64,000 nucleotides of DNA from Anaerolineaceae bacterium (GCA_009772985.1 WOUS01000007.1:1-64000), one strand, 5' to 3'. Counted from the first letter of the stretch, positions 27,683 through 38,671 are shown. Notes: generated by a model not told the origin, from the sequence alone. A program made the numbers and translations.

Positions 27683-30600
27683 ATGTTTCATAACGAACGC
27701 ATCAACCGAATCCTCAACCGCGTGCTCCAGATCATCGTGCTGGTTTACCAGGCCATCGCGCTGATCGCCTTCCTGGCTATCCCGTTCCTGTCCAGCCGCT
27801 GGCTGCAAACGCCGTTCCTGGGCGCTTTTGTCGAGCAGACTATGCTTTTCAACGGCGTCGGGCAGGCGGAGCCGGCCGAATCCTGGTCGCTGTTCCTCGA
27901 CGAACACCTGCGGCTGAAATATCAAATCGTGCAGGTGGACGGGGTGGATGTGGCGAGCGAGTCCGGCATCCGCGCGGTCTTGCAGGATTACGCGCCCGGC
28001 GACACGGTGGACGTGACGGTGCGCAGCATCGAGACGGGGGAGACCGAGATCATCCCGGTGACGCTGACCGAATTCCCGGCGTCGGCGCGGACCTCGTACC
28101 TGCTCATTCCCTACCTGGTCGGATTCTTCTTCCTGGGCACCAGCCTGTGGATCTTCGGGATGCGCCGCACCGAATCGGGCGGGCGCGCCTTCGCGCTGTT
28201 CGCCACCTCGGTGGCGCTCGGATGCGCCGGGCTGTTCGACCTGTACACCACCCACGCGTTGTCATTCCTGTGGACGTTTGCCATGACCTGCGCGGCGGGC
28301 GCGTTGGTTGACCTGGCGCTGGTCTTCCCGCAGGAACTGCGCTGGGCGGCCGTCCGTCCGTACCTGCGCTGGCTCGGTTATTTGGCGGGGATCGTGCTGT
28401 TCATCCTGGCAGCTTTCAACCTGCTGAATTTCCAGAAGCCGGACGCCTACATCGCCAATTTCCGGTACATCTACAACATGGCCGGCCTGGTCATTATCTT
28501 TTTCGTGGGAATGGTGCTCTACCGGCGGTTCACCTCGAAATCGCCCGTTGTCCGCCAGCAGGCCAATACCGTCATGTGGGGCATGATCCTGTCCTTCGGC
28601 CCGCTGGGGGGATGGTTCCTGGCGACGGCGATCCGCCCGATGAATTTCCAGCCCCTCCTGGTGATCTCGCTGGTATTCTTCCCCATCATCACCGGCTACA
28701 GCATCCTGCGCCTGCGCGTCTCGCGCACCGATTACCTGCTGCGCCGGGGCGCGCTGTACGCGCTCCTGGGCGTGCTGGTCGTGGCGGGGTATGCGCTGGT
28801 CGTGGGCGGGCTGAGCCTGGTGTTCGGGGGGTTCTTCACCGCCAGCAACCCGTGGGTTATCGGCGCAATGGTGTTCGTGCTGGCGCTGGTGTTCAACCCG
28901 CTGCGCAACCGGCTCCAGCACATGATTGATGCGGTCTTCTTCCGCGGCGAGCGCGCCTACCAGCAGCGCGTGCAGGAGTTCGGTCACGCGATGACCAAAA
29001 CGGTGGACCTCGCCAGTATCCTGCGCATCTTGCGCCAGCAAATCCTCAACACGCTGCTCCCGGACCGGCTCCATGTTTACGTCTACGACCACCTGAACGA
29101 CCAGTACGCGGCCAGCGCCGGGGAGGATGGCCTCCCGACGAGCGACATCCGTTTCGCGCCGGGCAGTCCGCTGGCGCAATCCCTCGGGCGCGAAAAACTG
29201 CCGCTCTTCCTGCCTGGGGGAATTCTACCGCCGGACCTGGAACCGGAAGGAGCCAGGCTTTCGCTGTTGGGGGCGCAGTTGTTCGTCCCGCTGCCGGGCG
29301 GGGAACGGCTTTTGGGGTGGCTGGCTCTCGGTCCGCGCCGCTCCGGGGAGAATTACGCTTCGCAGGACCTGACCTTCCTCGACCTGCTCAGCGACCAGGC
29401 GTCGGTGGCCGTCGAACGCGCCCAGGTGGTCTCCCGCATGGAGCGCCGCGTGCGCGAGATGAATATCCTTGCGCGTGTGGCGCAGGGCGTCAACGTGACC
29501 GTCATCTTCGACGACATCCTGGAACTCATCTTCGCCCAGACCAACCAGGTCATGCCGGTGGACGATTTCCACATCACGCTGTACAACGAACAGAACAAAT
29601 ATTACTACTTTGCCTTCTGCCTGGAAAAAGACGAACGCCTGACGGGGCGCGAGAACATTCCCCTGCCGCCGGGCGTGGGGCTGGGACAGCAGGTGGTGCG
29701 CGGCCGGCGCTCCATCCTGGCGGCGGACTACGAGCGCGAGTGCCAGGCGCGCAGCGTGACCCCCTCCTCCTCCGGCGTATACGCCTGGATGGGTGTCCCG
29801 CTCAACGCCGGGGCGGAGACCATCGGCGCCCTGACCATCAGCAGCCGGGACCCGGCGGCGGCCTACACACAAAGCCAGATGGAACTCCTGCAGGCCATTG
29901 CCGACCAGGCCGCCGGGGCCATCGTCAAGACGCGCCTGCTCCAGGAGACGGAACGCCGCGCCCGCCAGCTGGCGACCCTGAACGACATCACCCGCCAGTT
30001 GACCGGCACCCTGGAACTGGAACCCCTGCTCGCCAACATCCTCGAGAGCGCCGTCGGCATTTTGAACTGCGAGGCCGGCACGCTGTTCCTGGTGGACGAG
30101 CAGACCGACGAACTGGTTTTCAAAGTGGTCATCAGCCCGGTGGCCGAGAACCTCGTCGGCCAGCGCCTGGCCCCCGGCGCCGGCATCGTCGGCGAGGCGG
30201 TGCGGACCCGCGCCCCGGTCATCTCCAACAACGTTCAGCAGACCTCGGCCTGGTACGCCAGCACCGACGAGAAGACGGGCTTCTCCACCCGCTCCATCCT
30301 GGCGGTCCCGCTGCAAGTCAAGGAGCGCGTCATTGGCGTGCTGGAGGTGATGAACCGCAAGGACGGCATGCCCTTCGACGCGGATGACCAGACGCTGTTG
30401 GCGGCCTTTGCCGGGCAGGCGGCGGTGGCCATCGAGAACGCCCGCCTGTACACCCTGACCGACCAGGCGCTCAACGTGCGCGTGGAGGAACTCTCGGTCA
30501 TGCAGCGCATTGACCGCGAACTGAACGCCAGCCTCGACGTGGCGCGTGCCATGCGCATCACGCTTGATTGGGCGCTGCGCCAGTCTGCCGCGGAGGCCGG

Positions 30601-31678
30601 GCTGATTGGCATCCTGGATCCGAAAGGCATCCGCATCATGGCCCAGAAGGGGTACGATGCCCTGGAGGCCGAGTTTGGCGAAGCGCCGATGCCGCTCGAA
30701 CAGCAGCCGGTCCTGCGCGCCGCAGTCGAGACCGGCCAGCCGCAGCGCGCGGACCTGGCCGGCGGCGGCCTGCTGCCGGAGGCGCGCAGCCAGATGGTGA
30801 TCCCGATCCGCCGCGAAGCCGACGTCATCGGCCTGGTCGTGATGGAGAGTCTCGCTCCCGAGTTCCCCGCCGAAGCGCTCTCGTTTATGACCCGCCTGAG
30901 CGACCACGCCGCCATCGCCATTGCCAACGCGCAACTCTATGCCGAAGTGCAGGCCGCCAGCGTGGCCAAGAGCGAGTTCGTCTCGTTCGTAGCGCACGAG
31001 TTGAAGAACCCGATGACCTCCATCAAGGGCTACACCGAACTCCTGTCGGCGGGCGCGGTCGGCGTGATCAACGAGAACCAGGCCAACTTCCTGAACACGA
31101 TCCGCTCGAACGTGGAGCGTATGTCCACGCTGGTGTCGGACCTGAACGACAATTCCAAGATCGAGGCCGGACGCCTGCGTCTGGAGTTCAAGGGCGTGGA
31201 CATGGCCGAGGCGGTGGACGAAGCGGTCAAGTCTACCAAGCGTCAGCTGGACGATAAGAAGCAGACCGTCACCGTCAGCCTGCCGGACGACCTGCCGAAG
31301 ATCTGGGCCGACCGCACGCGCCTGGCGCAAATCCTCATCAACCTGGTCAGCAACGCCAACAAGTACACGCCCGAAGGCGGGCAGGTGACCATCAGCGCGG
31401 AGCGGGCCGCCAACCAGTGGGACCCCGACGGCGCGGCCGACGTGGCCCACATCTGGGTGAAGGACACCGGCATCGGCATCAGCCTGGAGGACCAGAAGAA
31501 GATCTTCCAGAAATTCTTCCGCTCCGACGACCAGAAGGCGCGCGAAGCGTCCGGCACCGGCCTGGGCTTGAATATTACGAAGAGCCTGGTCGAGATGATG
31601 GGCGGGCGCATCTGGTTCGAGAGCGAGTTCCGCCAGGGGACGGCCTTCCACTTCACCGTCCCGGTGGCGCAGGGATGA
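27683..31678 (+). CDS. Giant sensor histidine kinase with PDZ-like, 7TM and multiple GAF domains
   Basis: Protein of 1331 residues. After one membrane helix (about 14-37) comes an extracytoplasmic PDZ-like segment (about 55-135; QVDGVDVASESGIRAVLQ, PGDTVDVTVRS). A multi-helix membrane region follows (about 140-425), then four GAF-type domains (about 440-590, 605-760, 775-935, 950-1090). The HisKA domain has phospho-acceptor His1105 in VAHELKNPMTSIKGY, and the HATPase has NLVSNANKYTPEGG, DTGIGI and GTGLGL. No response regulator is adjacent; a FIST-domain gene lies downstream. The ligands are unknown; NO, redox or cyclic nucleotides are typical of GAF domains. Confidence 0.9.
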   Translation: MFHNERINRILNRVLQIIVLVYQAIALIAFLAIPFLSSRWLQTPFLGAFVEQTMLFNGVGQAEPAESWSLFLDEHLRLKYQIVQVDGVDVASESGIRAVLQDYAPGDTVDVTVRSIETGETEIIPVTLTEFPASARTSYLLIPYLVGFFFLGTSLWIFGMRRTESGGRAFALFATSVALGCAGLFDLYTTHALSFLWTFAMTCAAGALVDLALVFPQELRWAAVRPYLRWLGYLAGIVLFILAAFNLLNFQKPDAYIANFRYIYNMAGLVIIFFVGMVLYRRFTSKSPVVRQQANTVMWGMILSFGPLGGWFLATAIRPMNFQPLLVISLVFFPIITGYSILRLRVSRTDYLLRRGALYALLGVLVVAGYALVVGGLSLVFGGFFTASNPWVIGAMVFVLALVFNPLRNRLQHMIDAVFFRGERAYQQRVQEFGHAMTKTVDLASILRILRQQILNTLLPDRLHVYVYDHLNDQYAASAGEDGLPTSDIRFAPGSPLAQSLGREKLPLFLPGGILPPDLEPEGARLSLLGAQLFVPLPGGERLLGWLALGPRRSGENYASQDLTFLDLLSDQASVAVERAQVVSRMERRVREMNILARVAQGVNVTVIFDDILELIFAQTNQVMPVDDFHITLYNEQNKYYYFAFCLEKDERLTGRENIPLPPGVGLGQQVVRGRRSILAADYERECQARSVTPSSSGVYAWMGVPLNAGAETIGALTISSRDPAAAYTQSQMELLQAIADQAAGAIVKTRLLQETERRARQLATLNDITRQLTGTLELEPLLANILESAVGILNCEAGTLFLVDEQTDELVFKVVISPVAENLVGQRLAPGAGIVGEAVRTRAPVISNNVQQTSAWYASTDEKTGFSTRSILAVPLQVKERVIGVLEVMNRKDGMPFDADDQTLLAAFAGQAAVAIENARLYTLTDQALNVRVEELSVMQRIDRELNASLDVARAMRITLDWALRQSAAEAGLIGILDPKGIRIMAQKGYDALEAEFGEAPMPLEQQPVLRAAVETGQPQRADLAGGGLLPEARSQMVIPIRREADVIGLVVMESLAPEFPAEALSFMTRLSDHAAIAIANAQLYAEVQAASVAKSEFVSFVAHELKNPMTSIKGYTELLSAGAVGVINENQANFLNTIRSNVERMSTLVSDLNDNSKIEAGRLRLEFKGVDMAEAVDEAVKSTKRQLDDKKQTVTVSLPDDLPKIWADRTRLAQILINLVSNANKYTPEGGQVTISAERAANQWDPDGAADVAHIWVKDTGIGISLEDQKKIFQKFFRSDDQKAREASGTGLGLNITKSLVEMMGGRIWFESEFRQGTAFHFTVPVAQG

Positions 31679-31727
31679 ACAAATCTTTGGAACCGCGCAG
31701 ACGCGACCCCCAAAAACGGGGGCAGGC

Positions 31728-31903
31728 GAGCGCGAAGAACTCATCGAGGCCGCAAAGAAACCGGTAATGGCGCAAAGTACATGATGTAGGGCGAGATACT
31801 ATCTCGCTCTACGGTGAGCGCGAAGAACTCATCGAGGCCGCAAAGAAACCGGTAATGGTGCAAAGTACATGATGTAGGGCGAGATACTATCTCGCTCTAC
31901 GGT
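31728..31903 (+). repeat. 88-bp tandem duplication with hairpins
   Basis: Units 31728-31815 and 31816-31903 differ at one position. Each contains GTAGGGCGAGAT-ACT-ATCTCGCTCTAC, a long hairpin sharing the GATACTATC centre with the repeat at 23001-23053. The segment GATCGAGGCCGCA-AGAAA-like also recurs at 46223-46240. The remaining sequence from 31679 to 32015 has no gene. Confidence 0.9.
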
Positions 31904-32015
31904 GAAAATCATGTAACTCGACCCACTACCAAGAAACCCTTCGCGTTCCCACAAATTCTTCGTGCGCTTCGCTTCTTCGCGGTGAATCTTTGAGACTTCG
32001 GCTGGAGATCACGTT

Positions 32016-33182
32016 ATGTCTTTACTCGCAGCAGTTGGACAGGCGCGCGCCCTCGACGGGCGCGAGACCGGCCTGCAGGCCACCCACCAGGCGCTGAACG
32101 CGCTGGGCAGCGCCGCGCCTATCCTGGGAGTGGTGATCGCCTCGTACCAGTACGAGGCCCAGCAGGTCATCAACGGCGTTGCCAGCCTGACCGGGAACAT
32201 GCCGCTCATCGGCTTCAGCGCGCCGGCCGGCATGACCTCCGCCGGGCTGCATCCGCATTCGGTCGTGGTGGCGCTGCTGGCCGCCACCGACGCCCGCGCC
32301 GAGGTCCAGTGGCTGGCCGGGTACACCCAGGGCAGCCGCGAGGTTTCGCAGCAACTGGCCGACCTGCTCAAACGCAAGCCCAAACAGCCGTCCATCCTGT
32401 TCGTGGACGGGTTCAACGCCGACGCCGAACAGTTGTGCGCCAGCCTGCCGGCGGGCGTGAACCTGGTCGGGGCGCTCTCCAGCGGCGACCTGCACAGCGG
32501 CAACGCCTACCAGATCGGCGGGACGCAGTCCGGCGCGGGCGGGCTGGCCCTCGCCCGGCTGGAGGGGCAGATCCGGGTCGGGGTCGGGACCGGGCACGGC
32601 TGGCAGCCGGTCGGCACCCACTTCCGCGTCACCCGTTCGCGCGGCTTCTGGGTGCGCACCCTGGACGGGCGTCCGGCTTCGGAATCGTATGCCCGGCTGT
32701 TTGGTTACCCGGCGCGCGAGTGGGCCTTCCCGCCGCTCAACCACCTGGCGCGCCTCTATCCGCTCGGGCTGGAACAATCCGACCACGCCTTGCAGGTGCG
32801 TTCCCCCCTGCGCATCGAGGCGGACGGATCGTTCCGCATGAACGCCGCCGTCAGCGATGGCTCGGATGCCTACCTGCTGACGGGCAGCCTCTCGGCCTGC
32901 CAGGCCGCGGCGAAGGAAGCGGTTCAGCAGGCGCAGGCCGCGCTGGAGGGGGCGCGCCCCGTCCTGGCGCTGGTGCTGACCGACGTGGCCTGGCAGATGC
33001 TCTTCGAGGCCCAGCCCGGCGCGGACATCGCCGCCGTGCAGGAGGCGCTCGGTCCCGGTGTGCCGCTGGCCGGAGGCTACACGCTCGGCCAGATCGTCCC
33101 CGGCGGCAAGGGTGTGCCGCAGTTCCTCAACCAGCACATGGTCGTAATCCTGATCGGGGAGCCGGAGGAGAAGCAAAAGTAA
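32016..33182 (+). CDS. FIST-domain sensory protein
   Basis: Protein of 388 residues with an N-terminal FIST_N region (about 25-195; LIGFSAPAGMTSAGLHPHSV, FVDGFNADAEQL) and a C-terminal FIST_C region (about 215-375; YARLFGY, NHLARLYPLGL, LAGGYTLGQI). FIST proteins are proposed to sense small ligands such as amino acids and are usually coupled to signalling proteins. Here it lies downstream of the giant kinase on the same strand, so they may be functionally linked. GGAGATCACG before ATG is a modest ribosome-binding site. Confidence 0.85.
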   Translation: MSLLAAVGQARALDGRETGLQATHQALNALGSAAPILGVVIASYQYEAQQVINGVASLTGNMPLIGFSAPAGMTSAGLHPHSVVVALLAATDARAEVQWLAGYTQGSREVSQQLADLLKRKPKQPSILFVDGFNADAEQLCASLPAGVNLVGALSSGDLHSGNAYQIGGTQSGAGGLALARLEGQIRVGVGTGHGWQPVGTHFRVTRSRGFWVRTLDGRPASESYARLFGYPAREWAFPPLNHLARLYPLGLEQSDHALQVRSPLRIEADGSFRMNAAVSDGSDAYLLTGSLSACQAAAKEAVQQAQAALEGARPVLALVLTDVAWQMLFEAQPGADIAAVQEALGPGVPLAGGYTLGQIVPGGKGVPQFLNQHMVVILIGEPEEKQK

Positions 33183-33201
33183 GCCCGGCTTTATCATAGC
33201 G

Positions 33202-33237
33202 AACCGGAGGCCCTCAATTCGAGGCCTCCGGTTTTCT
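33202..33237 (+). terminator. Terminator after the FIST gene
   Basis: AACCGGAGGCC pairs with GGCCTCCGGTT around a 10-nt loop, followed by TTCTT. Confidence 0.88.
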
Positions 33238-33353
33238 TCGCGCCATTCGTGCAATTCGATGCAAACTTCTACGCCCCCGCCATTTCCATCTACGGCAAAT
33301 TCTCGCGTTGCTTCGGTCATGCCGGATGGGTAATCTGTCAATGGTCGTGCAAC

Positions 33354-33382
33354 TTGCGCTCGCCTCCCTCCGCGTCTATAAT
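33354..33382 (+). promoter_or_regulatory. Promoter of dnaG-sigA
   Basis: TTGCGC (33354-33359) and TATAAT (33377-33382) with a 17-nt spacer. Confidence 0.7.
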
Positions 33383-33388
33383 TCATCT

Positions 33389-33476
33389 TGCCAACTTTCC
33401 AACGTTCCAACGTGCAAACCTGCCAACCTGTAAACTTTCCAACCTTCCAACTTTCGAACAGAATCCTTCGAACAGA
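33389..33476 (+). repeat. Degenerate 7-8-mer repeat leader of dnaG
   Basis: Units such as CCAACTTT, CCAACGTT, CCAACGTG, CCAACCTG and CCAACTTT run from the promoter to the start codon, followed by two CTTCGAACAGAAT-like units. No ribosome-binding site is visible before ATG 33477. Confidence 0.7.
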
Positions 33477-35435
33477 ATGACCCAACTCGACGAAATCAAA
33501 TCCCGCCTCGACATCGTTGACCTGGTCGGAGAAACCGTGAAACTGCGCCGCGCCGGGAAGAACTATTCCGGCCTGTGCCCGTTCCACAACGAGAAGACGC
33601 CCTCGTTCATCGTCTCGCCCGACCGGCAGACCTGGCATTGTTTCGGCCAGTGCAGCGAGGGCGGTGACGTGTTCAAGTTCGTCATGAAGAAGGAAGGCTG
33701 GGACTTCAAGGAAGCCCTGCGCTACCTGGCCGCCAAGGCGGGCGTCACGCTCGAAGCGTACACACCGCAGCAGCAGGAGGAAAAGGACGCCCACGAGCGT
33801 CTGCGCGGCCTGCTCGAGGAAACCGCCGCGTTCTATCGTCACCAGTTGCTCCAGACCGAGGCGGGCAAACCGGCGCTGACGTACCTGCTCGAAAAGCGGA
33901 AACTGACCCCGCAGACCATCGAGACCTTCGGCCTGGGCTACGCTCCGCAGGGCTGGGACAACGCCCTCAAACACTTCACCGCCAAGGGCTTCACCGAACA
34001 GGAAATGATTGACACCGGCTTGGTCTCGGTGCGTGAAGAGAAACGTGACACCGGAACACCGGAACACCGGAAAACGTTCGACCGCTTCCGCCAGCGCATC
34101 ATGATCCCCATCCGTGACGAGCAGGGACGCATGACCGGGTTCGGGGCGCGCATCCTCAACCCCGACGATTTTCCCAAATTCATGAACTCGCCCGAAACGC
34201 CGCTCTTCTCCAAGAGCCGCATCCTCTACGGCTTGGATCGGGCGCGCAAAGCCATCCGCCTCGCCGACCAGGCCGTCATCGTGGAAGGCTACCTCGATGT
34301 GATCGCCGTCCACCAGGCCGGGTTCGAGAACGTCGTCTCGCCGATGGGCACCGCGTTGACCGAGGAACAGTTACGCCTGCTCAAGCGTTTCTCGCGCCGC
34401 ATCGTCCTCGCCCTGGACCCGGACGCGGCCGGCCAAAAAGCCGTCCTCTCCGGGCTGGAGGCGGCGCGCCAGTCGCTCGACCGCGAGACCGAACTGCGCT
34501 TCGACGCCCGCGGCCTGCTCCGTCACGAAGCGCGCCTGCAGGCCGACCTGCGTGTGGCGACCATGCCCGACGCCCTCGACCCGGATGAGATCGTCCAGCG
34601 CGACCCGGCACAGTGGAAAAGCCTGATCGAAAAAGCCCAGCCCATCGTTGTCCACGTGATGGAGACGCTCGCCGCCGGCCGCGACCTGGAGGATGCCAAA
34701 GTCAAGTCCGAGATCGCCGCGCAGGTCTCGCCGCTCATCGAGGACCTGCCGAACCCGGTCGAACGCGAGACCTACCGCCAGCGGCTGGCGCGCTTCCTGA
34801 AAGTGGACGAACGCGCCTTGAGCGGCGGGCAGGTTCCCGGTCCGAGAACGAGGCGGCCCAGGCCCCGGGTCCGGGAAAATATCCCGGCGCAGGAAGTCGC
34901 GCCTCCCGCCGCCGCGCCTCCGGTCACGGCTTCCCAAAAAATCGAAGCGCACATCCTCGGCCTGCTCCTGCTCCGTCCCGGCCTGCTCTTCCGTCTCGAC
35001 CGTGCCTTGCAGGAGGCCGCGCTGGCGCGCATGGCCGCCGAGGATTTTGGGTATACCGACCACCAGATGATCTTCCGGCTGGTGCGCCAGTCGCTCGACC
35101 AGGACGCCGCCGACGCCGACCGCTACCTGGCCGGAGCCATGCCCGAGGCGCTCGCCCCCCTGGCCGCCAGCCTGCTGGCCGGCGTGGGGAAACTCGACCC
35201 CGTGGACGACCGCCTGCTCGAAGACCTGTTCCGCGGGGTGGTCAAGATCCGCCGCGCCATGCTGGCCGAAAGCATCAACCAGCTGCGTTTCCTCCAGGAG
35301 GAAGCCCAGCAGACCGGCGACCTCCCCTCCGGGGATGATATGCGCGCCGCCTCGTACCGCGCAATGGTGCAGCAGCATTCCGCCTTCCTGCTCCTGCTCG
35401 ACCAGGCGCAGATGAAAAAGAACGGACGCCGTTGA
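33477..35435 (+). CDS. dnaG: DNA primase
   Basis: Protein of 652 residues. The N-terminal zinc-binding domain shows [11 protein letters not shown] and HCFGQC (Cys/His ligands). The TOPRIM core has [16 protein letters not shown] and [12 protein letters not shown], and the C-terminal helicase-binding region follows an Ala/Pro-rich linker at about residue 455-490. DnaG makes RNA primers at the replication fork. [17 protein letters not shown] is the canonical start, so ATG 33477 is chosen over an open frame reaching 33249. A small repeat ACACCGGA (34049-34072) inserts extra residues ([11 protein letters not shown]). sigA follows after 10 nt. Confidence 0.95.
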   Translation: MTQLDEIKSRLDIVDLVGETVKLRRAGKNYSGLCPFHNEKTPSFIVSPDRQTWHCFGQCSEGGDVFKFVMKKEGWDFKEALRYLAAKAGVTLEAYTPQQQEEKDAHERLRGLLEETAAFYRHQLLQTEAGKPALTYLLEKRKLTPQTIETFGLGYAPQGWDNALKHFTAKGFTEQEMIDTGLVSVREEKRDTGTPEHRKTFDRFRQRIMIPIRDEQGRMTGFGARILNPDDFPKFMNSPETPLFSKSRILYGLDRARKAIRLADQAVIVEGYLDVIAVHQAGFENVVSPMGTALTEEQLRLLKRFSRRIVLALDPDAAGQKAVLSGLEAARQSLDRETELRFDARGLLRHEARLQADLRVATMPDALDPDEIVQRDPAQWKSLIEKAQPIVVHVMETLAAGRDLEDAKVKSEIAAQVSPLIEDLPNPVERETYRQRLARFLKVDERALSGGQVPGPRTRRPRPRVRENIPAQEVAPPAAAPPVTASQKIEAHILGLLLLRPGLLFRLDRALQEAALARMAAEDFGYTDHQMIFRLVRQSLDQDAADADRYLAGAMPEALAPLAASLLAGVGKLDPVDDRLLEDLFRGVVKIRRAMLAESINQLRFLQEEAQQTGDLPSGDDMRAASYRAMVQQHSAFLLLLDQAQMKKNGRR

Positions 35436-35445
35436 AAGAGGGAAG

Positions 35446-37077
35446 ATGACCCGCAAAGCGACCCCCCGCCCGCGCCCTCCCCGCCGCCCCGGCCCGCCGC
35501 CTCCCGGACCGGCAGCCGGTCCCGCCCCGCTCCGGCCGGACGAGGTCCCCGAACTGTCCCTGCCCGAGGCCGACGCCGCGGACCCGGAACTCAGCGAGAA
35601 CCTCGACCTGTCCGCCGAACCGGGCGAAAATGGCTTCCCCTCCGTCGAGGAACTCAACGGGCTGGCGGTGGACGAGTCGCTCGAACTGAAGAGCGCCGAA
35701 CTGGCCGCCGAACTGGCCGAGGACCCGGTGCGGCTGTACCTGCGCGAGATTGGCCAGGTGAAATTGCTGGACTCGGAAAGCGAATTCCGCCTGGCGACGA
35801 TGATCGAAGCCCGGCGGCTCGTGCTGGCGCTCGGCCATCGCCGCGAGGGGCGCTGGGCCGAAACCCCGCTGGAGCAGGTTATCTATCACTGCGTACTGGG
35901 CGAAATGTCCACCGCCTGGGGTCGCCTGGTGGAGGACGCCGGGCGCATGGAGGTCGAACTGCCGGACCTGGCGCTGATGCTGGCCGAGGCGCAGGATTTG
36001 CATCAGGCCTGGAAGCGCGACACGCCATCGTACCTGCGCGCCTACCTCGACCGGGAGATCTGGGGCAAGGACCCGCTCTGGGACCGGCTGGCGGTCCACG
36101 GCTTCAACGTGTTTTTATCCTTCTACCTTTTATCGCCCTCCTACGCCGGCTGGCTGCTCAAACATATCCAGGCGCACCACGCCCTGCCTGCCCAGCGGAC
36201 GCTCTACCGCAACCTGCCCGACGTGGAGGCGCTGCGCGCCGAGATCGAGGCCTCGCGCGCCCGCACACTGGAGGCCAACGCCGCGCTCATCCGCGCCAAC
36301 CTGCGGCTGGTGGTCAGCGTGGCGAAGCGTTACCTCGCACGCGGTATCTCGTTTCTGGATCTGATCCAGGAGGGGAATCTCGGCCTGCTGCGGGCGGTCA
36401 ACAAGTTCGACCCGCGCCGCGGCTTCAAGTTCAGTACGTACGCCACCTGGTGGATCCGCCAGTCCATCAACCGCTCGATTGCCGAACAGGCGCGCACCAT
36501 CCGCATCCCGGTGCACCTGTTCGAGTCGATCACCCGCCTGCTGCGCGCCCAGCGCACCCTGACCCAGCAGTTGGGCCGCGAACCGACCAACGAGGAACTG
36601 GCAGTCGAGGCCGGCTTCCTGTCCGAGCCGGACATCCAGTCTGTGCTGCGCGCCCAGGCCGAGGACAAGCCTCTCGAACCGGAGGTGCATCGCCGCTGGG
36701 TCTTGGCGGCCGTCAAGGTGGAACGCATCCTGCGCTCGTCCGAGGAGCCGATCTCGCTCGAAGGCCCGGTCGGGGACGAGGACTCCAGTCAACTGGGCGA
36801 CTTCATCGAAGACGTGGACGCCCTCGAACCGATGGACGCCGCCGCCCGCGAGATGCTGCGCGAGCAGGTGCAGCACGCGCTGCTGGCCCTGTCCGAACGT
36901 GAGCGCCAGGTGCTCGAACTCCGCTTCGGTCTGGTGGACGGCAGGGATCATACGCTGGAGGAGGTCAGCCGGTATTTCAATGTGACGCGCGAGAGGATAA
37001 GGCAGATCGAGGCGAAGGCGCTGAGGAAGTTGAGGCATCCGACGAGGAGTAGGTATTTGAGGGATTATTTGGGGTAG
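35446..37077 (+). CDS. sigA: Primary RNA polymerase sigma factor (sigma-70 family)
   Basis: Protein of 543 residues. A Pro/Ala-rich N-terminus (1-40) precedes region 1.2 ([16 protein letters not shown]). Region 2 has [20 protein letters not shown] and [16 protein letters not shown], and region 4 ends in an HTH ([20 protein letters not shown]). A non-conserved insert of about 110 residues separates regions 1.2 and 2.1. It directs RNA polymerase to housekeeping promoters. The position directly after dnaG repeats the dnaG-rpoD macromolecular synthesis arrangement, which supports the primary role. Confidence 0.92.
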   Translation: MTRKATPRPRPPRRPGPPPPGPAAGPAPLRPDEVPELSLPEADAADPELSENLDLSAEPGENGFPSVEELNGLAVDESLELKSAELAAELAEDPVRLYLREIGQVKLLDSESEFRLATMIEARRLVLALGHRREGRWAETPLEQVIYHCVLGEMSTAWGRLVEDAGRMEVELPDLALMLAEAQDLHQAWKRDTPSYLRAYLDREIWGKDPLWDRLAVHGFNVFLSFYLLSPSYAGWLLKHIQAHHALPAQRTLYRNLPDVEALRAEIEASRARTLEANAALIRANLRLVVSVAKRYLARGISFLDLIQEGNLGLLRAVNKFDPRRGFKFSTYATWWIRQSINRSIAEQARTIRIPVHLFESITRLLRAQRTLTQQLGREPTNEELAVEAGFLSEPDIQSVLRAQAEDKPLEPEVHRRWVLAAVKVERILRSSEEPISLEGPVGDEDSSQLGDFIEDVDALEPMDAAAREMLREQVQHALLALSERERQVLELRFGLVDGRDHTLEEVSRYFNVTRERIRQIEAKALRKLRHPTRSRYLRDYLG

Positions 37078-37091
37078 AGGATTGGTAAACA

Positions 37092-37130
37092 AAAAAGAGC
37101 CGCAGAGGCCAATCTCGCGGCTCTTTTGCT
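37092..37130. terminator. Bidirectional terminator between sigA and rny
   Basis: AAAAGAGCCGC pairs with GCGGCTCTTTT around a 13-nt loop, with A-rich and T-rich flanks. Confidence 0.88.
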
Positions 37131-37142
37131 TTTTTATGGGAT

Positions 37143-38669
37143 TTACTTCGCCATCTCCACCGCCCGCGTCTCCCGGATGACCGTCACCCGGATCTGACCG
37201 GGGTACTGCATGGTCTCCTCGATCTTCTTGGCGATGTCGCGGGCGAGACGGGCGGCCTCGAGGTCGTCAATCTCTTCGGGTCGGACAATGATGCGGACTT
37301 CGCGTCCGGCCTGGATGGCGTAGGCCTGGCTGACGCCCTTGAAGGAGTTGGCCATATCCTCCAGCGTCTTGATGCGTTTGATGTAGGCTTCCAGGTCCTC
37401 GCGCCGCGCGCCGGGACGCGCGCCGGAGATGGCGTCGGCGGCCTCAGTGATGACGGCCTCCAAACTCTCTTGTTCCACTTCGTGGTGGTGGGCGGCGATG
37501 GCGTTGACCACCTGCGGGTTGACGCCGTAGCGCCGGGCGAACTCCGCGCCCAGGCCGGCGTGCGTGCCTTCCTGGTTGTGGTCCATGGCCTTGCCCAGGT
37601 CGTGCAGGAAGCCGCCCGCGCGGGCGATGTCCACGTTGGCGCCCAGTTCGGCGGCCAGGATGCCGGACAGTTTGGAAACTTCCACTGCGTGGGCCAGTTG
37701 GTTCTGGCCGTAGGAGGTGCGGAATTTGAGCCGCCCCATCATGCGCATGATCTCGGGATGGATACCGGCGACGCCCGCGTCGAAGGTGGCCTGTTCGCCT
37801 GCCTCGACGATAATTTTCTCTATTGCCTTCTGCTCGTCTTCTAGCACTTTTTCGATGTGACCGGGATGGATGCGCCCGTCCAGGATGAGGCGCGCCAGGG
37901 TGCGGCGCGCGATCTCGCGGCGGACCGGGTCGAAGCAGGAGATGGTCACGGCCTCGGGCGTGTCGTCCACGATAACGTCCACCCCGGCGGCCTGCTCGAA
38001 GGCGCGGATGTTGCGTCCGTTGCGGCCCACGATGCGGCCTTTCATTTCCTCGTTCGGCAGCGGGACCAGCGAGGTGGTCACTTCCACGACCTGGTCGGAG
38101 GCCACGCGCTGGATGGAATCCACGATGAGTTTGCGGGCGCGTTTCTCGCCTTCTTCGCGCGCCTCGGCCTCGATCTGGCGGATGATGCGCGCCATGTCGC
38201 CGCGGGCTTCCTTTTCCACTTCGCCCAGCAGGATGGTGCGCGCTTCGGCAACGCTCAACTGGGCCACGCGCTGGAGTTCCTGCACTTGCTGCTCGTGCAG
38301 TTTTTCGATTTCGTTGGCGCGTTTGTCCGCGGCGCTCTGGCGCTTGTTGACCGCCTGCTCGCGCTGCTCCAACTTCTCGACGCGGCCGTCCACTTCGGCG
38401 CGGCGCTTCTGCAGGCGTTCCTCCTCGTGGTTTAGTTCGCTGCGCAGGCGGTTGATTTCTGCCTCGGCGGACTGGGTGATTTTCAGCGCGGCGTCGCGCG
38501 CCTGCAGTTCGATCGTCTTGGCCTGTTCGCGGGCGCTGCTGACGATCTTATCGGCGCTTTCGCGCTGTTCGCGGCGGGCCTTTTCGGACTGCGCCCGGCT
38601 GATGAAAAAGCCGATGACGAGACCCAGGATCAGGGTCAGGCCGGCAACAACGTAGACAATTGGTTGCAT
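37143..38669 (-). CDS. rny: Ribonuclease Y
   Basis: Protein of 508 residues. One N-terminal membrane helix (about 4-24) is followed by a long coiled coil (about 28-190). A KH domain (EEMKGRIVGRNGRNIRAFE) and an HD domain with metal-binding His-Asp (FLHDLGKAMDHNQ) come next, and the conserved C-terminus has QYPGQIRVTVIRE. RNase Y starts mRNA decay at the membrane. It lies 2 nt after recX on the same strand, so the two are almost certainly co-transcribed. Confidence 0.96.
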   Translation of the reverse strand: MQPIVYVVAGLTLILGLVIGFFISRAQSEKARREQRESADKIVSSAREQAKTIELQARDAALKITQSAEAEINRLRSELNHEEERLQKRRAEVDGRVEKLEQREQAVNKRQSAADKRANEIEKLHEQQVQELQRVAQLSVAEARTILLGEVEKEARGDMARIIRQIEAEAREEGEKRARKLIVDSIQRVASDQVVEVTTSLVPLPNEEMKGRIVGRNGRNIRAFEQAAGVDVIVDDTPEAVTISCFDPVRREIARRTLARLILDGRIHPGHIEKVLEDEQKAIEKIIVEAGEQATFDAGVAGIHPEIMRMMGRLKFRTSYGQNQLAHAVEVSKLSGILAAELGANVDIARAGGFLHDLGKAMDHNQEGTHAGLGAEFARRYGVNPQVVNAIAAHHHEVEQESLEAVITEAADAISGARPGARREDLEAYIKRIKTLEDMANSFKGVSQAYAIQAGREVRIIVRPEEIDDLEAARLARDIAKKIEETMQYPGQIRVTVIRETRAVEMAK

Positions 38670-38671
38670 GG

